64,000 nucleotides of DNA from Beroe forskalii (Eukaryota; Ctenophora; Nuda; Beroida; Beroidae). The DNA lies in assembly GCA_011033025.1 (NCBI GenBank), contig WFMF01000148.1, positions 186,001 through 250,000 of the forward strand, in the 5' to 3' direction. This document shows, in pieces, positions 31,088 through 43,100 of this stretch (position 1 is the stretch's first letter; every line of letters begins with the position of its first letter). The notes beneath the pieces are model-generated. The model worked only from the letters and a program-made list of their open reading frames with translations. It ran no database searches and was not told where the DNA came from. Made by a program: the position numbers and the translations under genes.

Positions 31088-32340
31088 TATTATTACCCTG
31101 CAGTGTAATTACTTTTCGAATTTTTGAGCAATATTAATCATGTAATTCCACCGTACCCAGCAGTTGAATTACTGTCAAGTGTAATTACTATACCTCAACT
31201 GTTGAATTACTATTCAAGTGTTGAATTACTATTCCCAACTGTTGAATTACTACTGTTGAATTACTACCAATTTTCTGAAACGGCCATTTTCACGATTCTA
31301 ACCTATTTGCTATCTCTGTGCGGATGTAAATAGGGAGAATAATAAGCTCCCATGATATCTGTTATCGCACTTTTCATACTAAAAATGATTCGATATAATC
31401 TATTCTTAACCGTATATATACTGTAAAACAAGATAAAATAGCGATAAGGAGCACAAAATGTTCGGTACGATATATGTTATATTCTTAGTGGCACATTCGG
31501 TAGCACAAGATAAAGTAAGTAAGGAGCACAATGTATAAAATACGATATATCTAAACGATATTATAGGGCTACACAAGATAGACATAAAATAGATAGAAGG
31601 AACACTATCGTATACACCTAAATGGCGCCACCCAGACGGGATTGATAACTCCATCCGTGTTTCAATGTTTATTTATCTAGTATTGGAGATATAACGCAGA
31701 CTTGTGGCGCCATATAGGGGTGCATTGTCTGTTTTATCAATTTCATTTGCGTTATTTCTGTGTGCCGTGATTTCTATCTGTCAGTGTTCGTTACTTATTT
31801 TAGATCGGGATGAAGATAATAATTATGGCGCAAAACTTATTGTTCAACTGAGGAGTACAGACATACATTTTGATGCACTCTAAAGATTTAGCTGACTAGA
31901 TTCACATGTGATCGTGTTTTTCTTTAAGGGCAGATTCTATACGAGATCCGCATAAGATTGTAGCTCGAGTCAGTTGTTATTAATGTTTGTGGTGTGTATT
32001 GTTTTGTTTTCGATTGAGCATTTAACTTTCATGGTTCATTTTATGGCAATGAAAGATCAAAACAAATTTTTGTTGAGTACACTACGTCATACACTAACAG
32101 TATGTAACAATGCTGGGCGCTGGTTGTATCATTTGGACTTTTGAACTTATTCGCTGAATTGACCCCGATACGAAGATGATGTGATTTTTGACTTTTACAA
32201 ATCACTGGCAAATTTGTCCAAAATTCTCGCCTGTTTCAATTATGAAATAGTGTACCCATTATTCATAAAACATTGAGTTCGAATACTTAAGTTTCAAACC
32301 GTCTACTTTGATTTATGCGTATATGGCAGGGTAATAATAC
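31088..32340 (+). repeat. Element of about 1.25 kb, direct copy 1
   Basis: Begins TATTACCCTGCAGTGTAATT and ends ATGGCAGGGTAATA, so it has short inverted ends TACCCTGC/GCAGGGTA. It matches 32509-33674 over its length with substitutions and small indels. No transposase-like frame is visible. Internal landmarks are a series of GTTGAATTACT motifs and ATGGCGCCACCC. Confidence 0.8.
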
Positions 32341-32511
32341 AGTAAATACACACTTGGGTGTGTAATTACCATCGTAATTGCACCTCGCAAGCTCGTGCAA
32401 TTACTCAATAAATGCACTCGCAAGCTCGTGCATTTATTGCATGAATTCCACTCGCAAGCTCGTGGAATTAATGTGGTAATTACACACCCAAGTGTGTATT
32501 TTTACCGTATA
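32333..32511. mobile_element. Palindromic MITE between the two direct copies
   Basis: Outer arms ACACACTTGGGTGTGTAATT and AATTACACACCCAAGTGTGT are exact complements. Inside, CACTCGCAAGCTCGTG occurs twice, at 32414-32429 and 32449-32464, and a variant CACCTCGCAAGCTCGTG precedes them at 32381-32397. Each contains the palindromic AAGCTCG/CGCAAGC motif. Confidence 0.8.
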
Positions 32512-33674
32512 TTACCCTGCAGTGTAATTACTTTTCGAATTTTTGAGCAATATTAATCATGTAATTCCACCGTACCCAGCAGTTGAATTACTGTCAAGTG
32601 TGTAATTACTATACCTCAACTGTTGAATTACTATTCAAGTGTTGAATTACTATTCCCAACTGTTGAATTACTACTGTTGAATTACTACCAATTTTCGGAA
32701 ACGGCCATTCGCACGATTTTAACTATATTTGCTATCTCTGTGCGGATGTAAATAGGAGAATAATAAGCTCCCATGATATCTGTTATCGCACTTTTCATAT
32801 TACAAAACGATTCGATATATACTGTAAAACAAGATAAAAAGCGATAAGGAGCACAAAATGTTCGGTACGATATATGTTATATTCTTAATGGCACATTCGG
32901 TAGCACAAGATAAAGTAAATATGAGCACAATGTATAAAATACGATATATCTAAACGATATTATAGGGCGACACAAGATTAAAGATAAAATAGATAGAAGG
33001 AACACTATCGTATACACCTAAATGGCGCCACCCGGACGGACTTGATAACTCCATCCGTGTTTCAATGTTTATTTATCTAGTCTTAGAGGGTGTGTTGCTC
33101 CGTTTTATCAATTTCAATTACATTATTTCTGTGCGCCGTCATAATTCTATCTGTCAGTGTTCGTTACTTATTTTAGATCGGGATGAAGATAATGATTATG
33201 GCGCAAAACTTACTGTTCAACTATGGAGTACATACATACATTTTGATGCATTCTAAAGATTTAACTGACTACATTCACATGATATCGTGTTTTTCTTTAA
33301 GGGCAGATTTTATACGAGATCCGCATAAGATTGTAGCTCACGAGTCCGTTGTTATTAATGTTTGTGGTGTGAATTGTTTTGTTTTCGATTGAGTTCTTAA
33401 CTTTCATTTTGTAAAGTACATATACATACACTACGCCATACACTTACAGTATGTATCAATGCTGGGCGCTGGTTATATCATTTGAACTTTTGAACTTATT
33501 CGCTGAATTGACCCCGATAAGATGATGTTGTGATTCTGACTTTTACAAATCACTGGCAAATTTGTCCAAAATCTCGCCTGTTTAAAATAGTGTACCCACT
33601 ATTCATGAAACATTGAGTTCGAATGCTTAAGTTTCAAACCGTCTACTTTGATTGATGCGTATATGGCAGGGTAT
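32509..33674 (+). repeat. Element of about 1.2 kb, direct copy 2
   Basis: Second copy of the TACCCTGC-ended element, same orientation as 31088-32340, slightly shorter through internal deletions (for example after ATTTATCTAGT). Its frames at 33065-33392 are not conserved in copy 1, so they are not genes. Confidence 0.8.
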
Positions 33675-35336
33675 GCAATACAGTATAAACATTAAACATC
33701 ACTATTCAAAAATCATGATTTTTAATATCTACAAAACCAATTCTTGAGCAGTAAGTGATACGATATATGAAACGAAATACTTTCACAGCACAATTTTTCC
33801 TATAGGAGTACATATCTCAATGAATCGTTTTTACAACTTTTTACAAATTTCGATGATGATTTATTCCACAAAATGCAAACATAAACGAAAGTCTTAAACT
33901 GCCGTAAGGTAAAATAATCAGAAGTTATCTGATTACATTAGACATAAATCCAAAGTTAAAATATAATGTAATAAACAAATATGGGTTATAAGCTTACAAA
34001 AATAAAACCTAGTTCTAGGGCTCGTTCACATAATTTACGTATTACGTAAAATAGATTAAATCAATTTAATTGCGATTGTACCACTCCCGTGCAAAATTAT
34101 TACGGTCCAATTAGAATTTTAGTCGATCTGGGAGTACAAAAGCCTGTTAGAATGAATTATGAAGCCTGCTGAAAGTGAACGTCCTGTACATGCCATGAGC
34201 CCTCCTTATCTGCAAAAACTATCAACAGACCTTTGCCCTTTGTATTCAGGCAGATTTTGGCTGTATTGTGAATACTTTTTCTGTCACGTGAACGAGCCTT
34301 ATTATCATTTAAACAATTTGTACACACGTGACGGAGAGCTGTATTAACGCGTATCGCGTATGTGTGCACATGGATCGATCGAAAGACCCGTCGAAAGAAT
34401 GAGCAAATTTCATTCATTTAAACAATTTGTACCTTGCGGAGAGCACTTACGCGTTCTGGAGGATCGTCTTTTGTATCCATAACGCGTAACGCGTATGTAT
34501 GCAAAGGGATCGATCGAAAGAACGCGCAAGCCACAAATTACAGTGCGCGCGCAAAGCTGTATTTCATTGACGATTGAAATTTGCGCATTATTTCGACGGA
34601 TCACGGATCTTTTGATCGATCCATGTGCACTCATATGGGTAAAGCATTCCCGTGAAAATTACATCTTTAAACCAAGAAGCGAACAGCACACAGCAACCAT
34701 TTTATATACTTTAAACCATAAGCAAAATAGTTGTAAAAATCGGAACAATGTTATTCAAGGGAACGGGCATTTCATCTCGTAATATTTTAACTCAGAGTCA
34801 GAGCAAATGTAGCAAATGTTTGGGTCTGGATAAAGTTAAGATTTTGGTTGCGGTTAGGGTCAGGAAAGGGAGATGAGGTGTCCTTAGATGAAATGTCGTG
34901 TAAAAAAGATAGCAATTACATGATACAGTTATCAATAATCGCTTATCAATAATCGCTTATCATCGATAACAGTGTATAGTTGTATTTAACGACGATGAAA
35001 TATAATTGATTAAATAGGGAAGAGAATATTGCATCAGCTTCTTAAATAAAATGAGCAGGTTATGCAGTAATAAAATAATTTCCCGCATAATCGCGAGAGA
35101 ATTTCCTTTAAAATGTACTTCAACGTACCTTAGTACACTTAAGAACCGCACTTAATTAATTAATTGGTGTGTACTCAATTAACTGGTGCGCAATTAATTA
35201 ATTTGGGCACACTTAATTAATTAAGATCTGTGCACATAATTAGTACGAGTTTATTAAAATCGCAACAATGAAGTGCTGCAGTTTGTGCATGTAAGTATTG
35301 TAAGTGTACTAAGGTATTCTCAGTGCCAAAACAGCG
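33675..35336. other. Non-genic stretch with fold-back repeats
   Basis: AT-rich sequence with a fold-back pair at 34342-34645 (GATCGATCGAAAGACCCGTC family) and short AATTAATT palindromes at 35150-35225. The frames around 34157-34782 come from the fold-back element. Confidence 0.4.
34342..34645. repeat. Fold-back pair of the GGATCGATCGAAAG family
   Basis: GTGTGCACATGGATCGATCG at 34360-34380 pairs with GATCGATCCATGTGCACTC at 34613-34633, and AAATTTGCGCATTATTTCGA mirrors the GAAAGAATGAGCAAATTTC at 34391. A partial extra copy lies at 34490-34560. Confidence 0.65.
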
Positions 35337-35575
35337 ATTCGTGGACCAAAACCACTGACCAGTCCATCACCCAACCTAATTCCTGTCAATGCATGAATTT
35401 CACGATCACTTACATCCTTGGGCCAATACTTTCCAGGGTACCCCTATTCCTTCAGGCTACGTTGTTGGCGTATCTGGGGTTGCTCACGGGTCTAACCCTC
35501 AGAAGAGTCTGAGCAGCGGCGGCGTTGCCATTGGCTGCCCCACCGCGATGTGCCTGAAAATATGTCACGTGCAAT
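35332..35575 (+). CDS. Candidate terminal exon, frame-shifted
   Basis: After a TATTCTCAG acceptor, frame 1 reads CQNSDSWTKTTDQSITQPNS then CQCMNFTITYILGP. A second frame then reads GTPIPSGYVVGVSGVAHGSN and ends GCPTAMCLKICHVQ with a stop. GC content and amino-acid use are unlike the surroundings and cysteines cluster, as in a secreted protein. The two halves need a one-base shift or a very short intron near 35430. It could be a pseudogene exon. The minus strand also has a short open stretch here, so strand is not certain. Confidence 0.3.
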
Positions 35576-36185
35576 AATCTGGAAATTAAATTTGCTGTTA
35601 TTTCGAGGGTTCTGTGTAAAATTTGTGAGTATAAATCCCAAAATTATTTACGTACGCTGCATGCTGTACGCTCTTCGATGTATTCAGGATATGATCATAC
35701 GTGCGCGCGGCAAGCGCGCAAGTTAAAGACGTTTTGTCAATCGCCGACAAAAATTCTTCGCGCGTTACATCAATGCTAGATTTTCAAATAAGCTCAAAAT
35801 ACGAAATTATGCCAAAAAGTGACACCTATCATTAACATTTACCGATTGATGTTGGATATAACCGTTTAAAATTCAGACCAAATGCTTTTTGCTTTCTTGC
35901 AATCGAAATAATCTACCGCAGTACATTTCACAAGCATTAGCTGAAGATTAATTCATTGACCTGATTACAGACTCCTGAATGTCAAATTAACCGAAACATT
36001 TCACTATATCATGTACACTGTACTAAGTTTCCTTGAAATTACCCTGATCGACCCTAATAAGATTAATTGAGCTATTTAGAAATTTAAGCAAGACGCCATT
36101 CGAAGACTAATGGCCACAAGTCGGACTAACGCTCTGCTTTATTCCCCTATTTATAATTGCCGTGGTCAAGCAATTGGTAGTTGAG

Positions 36186-36228
36186 AGTGACGTCATTATC
36201 AGGGTTTAGAATGACACCTTGATGACGC
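36186..36228 (+). repeat. Single TGACGTCATTATCA unit
   Basis: GTGACGTCATTATCAGGGTT...CTTGATGACGC, an isolated copy outside the large inverted repeat. Confidence 0.7.
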
Positions 36229-37103
36229 AGTATTAACCCTTTTTCGAGGTCGGCACATGGTTAAGGAAACACTAAAAGCAGATCGGACTAATGATATGGG
36301 ACTCTGGCGAAGGGAGAGCTAAATGGACCCATTTCACATTAAACTGTCATGAGAGATCAAAGCCCAAGCGCAAACCCGCTTATATAAAGTTAAAATCATA
36401 CATATATACCCCTACATATATATATACCCCTACGTTTTTATAGATGTACAAAGTTTAATAATACCAAGCCATCTTTATATCTTTAAATATTGTAAGCATT
36501 TAGAGAGTTAAATACATAAAATAAAGTTGTAAGGAACTCGTGACAATAAATTATTGAAATGAAGGGGTCAAGAGAAGCGCATTAAACAACAGCACACAAT
36601 TACTTCAGTAGCTTGAGGGATTTTAGACCTGGCACACTTATCATATGGTAATATATGAACGATGTATGAAACTTTCTGTAGAATTGGAAAATGGGAGATT
36701 CCATATAATCTATATAGAAATCAAACATTTCTCTATTTCGGTTCCAGTAATTCTTCAAAAATGCTCAACAGCTGAGATTTTCATAATCACCTGAATTTCA
36801 ATTCACACGAATTAACACTTTTATGGCTCGGGAATAGTCAAAAAGTACGTCCAATAGGGCTCAGAATCACGAGTATAGGTTTCTATTGGAGAATAATACC
36901 CTTCCTTCCCACTTATTTCCAGTAAAGTTCTGAACCTTATTAAAGTGCTCAAAGAAAAAGTGCCGTAACAAACAGAAATATATATCGTTTATTTGTGCTG
37001 CCCCTCCATTCCGCCCCGCCCTCTTTCCATCCTTAGCATTCCACATTGACAAAAGCATATTACGAGAGAATGAGAGAGGTAATAGTTGACACGAATAACT
37101 TAC

Positions 37104-40100
37104 TCCTAGTTTAAATGTCCGTCCATTCGCATTTTTCGCAGAAATAATCGCTGTTTTCCAGCTCGCACGCCCGGGGCCGATACTATGAATGGTATTGTAT
37201 ATTGTTTTGCTTGAGTCGGCAAAGTAACCCCAGTCATTTTCCAATACTCCAGAGAGTTGTATAGTGACAAAGATGAAAGACTTGAAAAGTTAAAAGATTA
37301 TAAGTAAAAGATTATATAAGTATGCTTAATGATAAAATATGGTTGTATATATTTTATGCAACCGTTAATAAATTGATGAATTTAGCTGCTTATCTATTTA
37401 CCTCTTTAATCGATCCGGCACTTTTACCCTGGAAAGAAGGAAAGTATAAGTATAAAATTACAATAGCTGCATCAAATATTAATATATTGAGCATGTTGCC
37501 TATGGAACTATCAAAGTTTTGACCCAAGTGACCAAGGCAGCACTTTTCAAATCCCAAAGTTAAAAGTTGTGATTTTAAGTAGGGAAAATACATGATAAAA
37601 GAGTGCAAAGTAAATTACCAATGGCAGTGCTGCACCATCAGCAGGCTCACCGTTACTACACATCTGAAAAGGGGGGAATTTAAACACAATCAATTAAATA
37701 ACTAATTAATTAATTAATTGATAGTTTCAATTAATTAATAGTTTTATAACAATTAAATATTTCAAAATTATTATCCATGGCGTAAAAGCTTACCCACGGC
37801 TCCATTTTACTTTGGCCAATCAGCGTGCGAGTTGACGATGAACTTGTACGCTGATTGGTCAATATAAGGATCCTAGGGATAACCTCATACGCCATTGATA
37901 TATCAAGTGCTTAGTATAGTGGAATATTGGCTGTAATTTAACAGTTGAAAAAGTCTCTTGATTCAAATATGCTCTGTGTCATACCAAAACCAAGTTAACT
38001 ATTATATTCTCGCCAGAATAAATCATTTAACATTCAAGAAAAATAGTGCTGTTATTCATGATGTTAGAACTGCATTAAAGCATCAAAAAAACACTGTTTC
38101 CTCTCAATTTATAGTTCATCATCTCGCAAAGTCAAATTAAAATGAGATTATGCTTCACCCAGCCACAATGGAAAACTCTCAAAAGCCACACAGTCAAAAT
38201 TACCCATTTTTTTATTAATTTAGAGTCATTAACGAGCTACACCCATTTTTGTTCAATAATTTGAGTAAGTAAAGAAATTACTTATCTGACTTGGGCATGG
38301 CCAGAGCGTCTAGAATCTGAGTCTGCTGGCCAAATTATATGGCTACATGGCAAGCATGAAGTTAGCATCGTGCGAGTACCAAAGATAGCAGTCATTTCTG
38401 ATTAATTAGCAGTGTCGAAATATTTCCAATACCAAAATTTATAACATCCCGATCTCAAATAACCAAGAAGCTTGATAAAAACACTTCGCTATTTTATGCT
38501 ATACAAATTACCAAGAATCTTCATAAGAACACGAGTTCGCTATTTTATGCATTCTTCGTTTCATCGCCTTTATCTTAGGCAAATAATTAAAGTAATTTGC
38601 AGCTTCAAGGCAGACAACGTTGTTAATGCAGTCTAGTGTGCGTTTTTACAATGTTTCCTTTTTGAAACAAGAAAATTATTACATTTTCTGAATAAATCGC
38701 ATATTTCGAATACGATCAATATTCAAAATGAATTTTTCATGTGCATATTTATACTTATGCACATATTTTTATGCTCTACAAGTTGAAAACTACAAGTTTT
38801 TCGACGGTAAGCAAATTCTTGGTCATGATTCATGAGTTGGTTGAATCACTGCGAATTTGTACTATGTTTGTAGATTCAAATACCAGAATACATTTGAAAG
38901 GCACATGGGTGCAAAGATGATGAGAAATTGTACCTTTGGTTATTGAGGATGAAATTTGAGGAAAAAGATGTATATTATGCATATCTAAAATTTCAAATGA
39001 ATAAAAAAGTTGTACGTTTTTACATCTAAAATTTCCAGTAAAACAGAAGTTGTATGTTTTGATGGGCATCAATGGCAGCAAAGGAAGAGCAAAGTCTCAC
39101 TCCAACTTACAGTAAATTCTAACAGTAGGGTCGGCAACTCGACCGGCCTAGGTTTTAGATAAGTAAAACGGGATGATATAAAGGATTTATAGGGTAACCG
39201 GTCTAGGTTACCAGGAGATAAGTCAACCGGGATGATGTAAAGGATTTAAAGGGTAACCGGTCTACTGGTCTAGGTTACCAGGAGTAAATATGAGACGGTA
39301 CGATTGAAAACGGATTTAAACAGGATCTAGACAGGATTTAAACATAGATAATCCACAAGGTAGCGGACACTATTATTTTTATAGGTCCTTTACTTGACAT
39401 ATTCTGCAATGATCGGAGGAAAGTTTCATAATATCATCAAATAGTCGATACTTAAAGCGGGAATCACCCGAAACCTCCAAACCCACCCGAAACCATCCTG
39501 AAACCACCAAAAATTGGACGGGTTTGGAGTGGGTTTGGACAGATCTGCTTGCAAATCACGATTTCATTTCGTTAAAACCATTATCATTAATCTGGTCGGG
39601 TGGTCATCAACCACCACAGGTTTATAAACCAACATCTTTCACTTTTAGAATGTCCCTAATTCAACTATAGAGTATAGTCGAGATGCTCCTCTTCACTAAT
39701 TATAAGTTCGTGCATTGTCATGAAATTATCTCCAAACTTTTGTAGGATCTCTAAACTTTCGTTAGATAAAGGCAATTATGCGCCATATAAAGTTAAGATT
39801 ATGTCCCGTATAATAATTAAAGAATTAACATCTATAAAACAGGCGCAGCATATATTTCAAATTTCAGTATAAGACATACACCCTAATTAGCTCATTAGCC
39901 TAATTAGCCATGAAATGAATAGTGGAACTAACTGTATAAATTACACTATATTTCATTATAGCCGACACCACACAGCCTTATCCATATACTAAGTCGCCAT
40001 TATCCATACAATTAGTCGTCATTTCATATACGTTTCACAGAAAGTTTCATTATTAATCTCATTGGCGACATGTTGATTGACTAGATACCATTAAATTTAC

Positions 40101-43100
40101 AGAGAATAAAAGAGTAAAGACGCTAATAAATATAACAAACTTGGTATTTAACCAAGTATTTACCCTGGTAGTTATGCAACCATTCCAACATTAGCTATGT
40201 CAGTTTTTGCTTTGTCACAGAATTATATAGGCTAAATGGACATGGTAATAAATCGGTTTATTCATTTTAAGCGTTCAGATTAGAGTTCAGTATTACAACA
40301 GCGACCGCCAACCATGGGACGAAAAATGAACAAAATATGATCTTAAAAATACCAACCGCGCTGTAAGCAGATTATAACATCGATTAAAATTTAATAACAA
40401 GAGTCAAAACTTTAAATTGGTGACTATGATGGCTGGAAATTTTGTGACCCCTTTTTCAACGACCGTCATTTTATTCTATACAAAAAACAGAGACGCACAT
40501 TTGAAACGCATCATACAAATTTAAAACGCATAATTTAAAACGCATAATCTAAAACGCATAATGCTGATTACCTGGGCCCTGCGGCGTCTGCAGCAGATGA
40601 CAGTAATAAGGGTCAGGAAAACGATGAAAAGGAGACCTCCAGAGACCAGTCCCACGATAAGAATCTTATCAATTCCTGAGAAGAGATGAGATAAGAATCT
40701 TATCGATTCTTGTGAAGACATGAGATAAGAATCTTATCTATTCCTGTCAAGACATGAGAAGTTGTGATTTCAACTGTAAAGACCCGAGCAGACTTAAGTC
40801 AAAAACCAGACTTAAGTCAAAATTGTAGTGTAAATTTGCAATTAACTTATTACTTAAGTCGGTTTTTTGACTTAAGTCTGTTTCAGAAAGGATCCCCAGA
40901 TTTCCATGAAATGTTCGAATTACCTTTCGCTTCGTTGGGATTGAAGAGTTCAAACTCCTCCTCCTTCTCCAACTCAACCTGAAAATAAACACGGACTGTT
41001 GAAAATAATGACCTCCAGCTAATTATTCCATATATGGAAGTGAATTTAAACTACCTGTATATCGCCTTATCAAACACAGTTCTACCACCAGTGAGATATA
41101 CCCAACCCAAGATGACGTCATTTTCATGGTTTAACATGACAAGGTGATGACGTAATCCAACTTATTTTTCACCCACAATCTTTAATCACAATTAAGGCAA
41201 CTCCTCCCCAGTTTAAGCGCGTAGTGCAAGTCTTATAATTATTATTTTGCTCATCTGGGAGTCTATTTTCAAACTCCATTATATAAACACGGATTAGGGA
41301 TGCCCAGAATTTAAATTACCAGCATGAGTCCGCTGATGATAAGAAGTAAACAATAGGATGACGATAATTTTATCAATTGGGATACACTGTAATTGTTTAA
41401 AATATGATTGGATACTCTAAAAGTTTGAATCAATTTTTCGAAGGATTTTCGGATTTTCAGCGGAATTTTGGAGCATATAAGGCCGCAAGATTATTTTGCA
41501 GGTTAGTAAAATCAAGCATCTTAACTCCTAAACATGAACGATAAAAGTTGAGATCATCAACAAAATGTGGTTGGCACGGATAACTGCAACTGGGTTTAAA
41601 CTCAGATTTAAGAGTTGAAATTATGATTTGTAACTTAATAATTACCATTCCCATTATTTATTGCTGTGATCTAACCTGTATCAAAGTGAGTCTTATTACT
41701 TTATTACCAACTAAGAATCGAAGCTGAGGGGCTCCGTACAGACCATTGCTACATTGCTACTACAGCCGATGTTTAGAATACTTACTGCAGTGGTACCCGA
41801 ATCAGAGAAATGATAATTATTCAGTAGGTATTCACCTATGTGAGTATCTGGTTATGTGTGATCTTAAGAGTGTGTATGTCGTACGAGTGTATGTGTGTGT
41901 GTGTGAGTGTGTGTGTATCCGAGTAAGTATAATCTATCCAAATTCTAAAGATCTATGTTTGTGAGCATGTATCTATGTATCTATGTGAGTATGTACTATG
42001 TACTATGTATCTATGAGAGTATGTGTCTTCTTATCTATGTATCTATGTGATTGTGAGCATGTGTGGTGTGTACTGCGTAACTTGGATGGGTATTCACTAT
42101 TCTCCACTCACTGGGATAATCACTAAAATCGTGTGGTTTTGGTCGATCCCTGCACTGGGCTCATGAATGAATTATGTTAATGATACAGCTTATTTTCTGC
42201 AATGTGTAGGTAGGTACGTTGAGACGCTGTGCCAAGCGACAAGATCCATCACATTTCATATGGCTATGAGGGGTTACAGAGGAGTCGCCACATAATATTC
42301 TGAGATCGGTGTCTAAAATTTCCACAAAACTGCCATTTGTACATGCGTGATACTTACTCATTTAACAGTATATTCACGAACGTATATGGTGCCGCGCGAT
42401 CGGAAATTTCACAATAGATCTCTCTTCTCGAAGTGGCGACACCTCTGTATTCTGTAACAGTCACGAATCAATACCAACAACCCTGCCGTAAACACACAGC
42501 ATTCCTACATTCGATGCCAATTATAAACTGCCTTCATTCCTGCAGAATTCCTTTGAATTTAAAGAATTCAAATGGTGACTGCTAATATCAACTTATCAAT
42601 ATAGCAACGGCGTATATTCGCCTTCCCACACGATCATGTGACATTGACCAATCAGTGCTTAGCTTTCCCAGACAACCATGCGACATTGGCCAATCAGCGC
42701 GCGAATTGACCGTAAACTCGCGCACTGATTGGTCAATGTCAAGACAGGATTTCAGGATCCTGCTATCGAACGGAATAATTTCTTGTCTTACCGAGTCTAG
42801 CTACCATCAGACAACGATACAATGTAGACTGTATTTATTTAGACATCTAGACACTGCTCAATTATATACAGTACACCATAAGCCTTGTGCGGCTATATCA
42901 AGATAGTAGAGGAATGGAATGAATTTAGAGAAATGGAATGAATGTAAAGATGACGAAGTGGCAGATGGGCCTTATCAATTGGCCACTTTAAGTTTAAAAT
43001 TGTAGAAATTAAGATATGCAAAATCTTAAGTTTCTAATTGAGTACACTTCTTAATAAGTACAAGTAAGGTAGTATGTTAGAGTGAAGACTTGCTTGCTGT

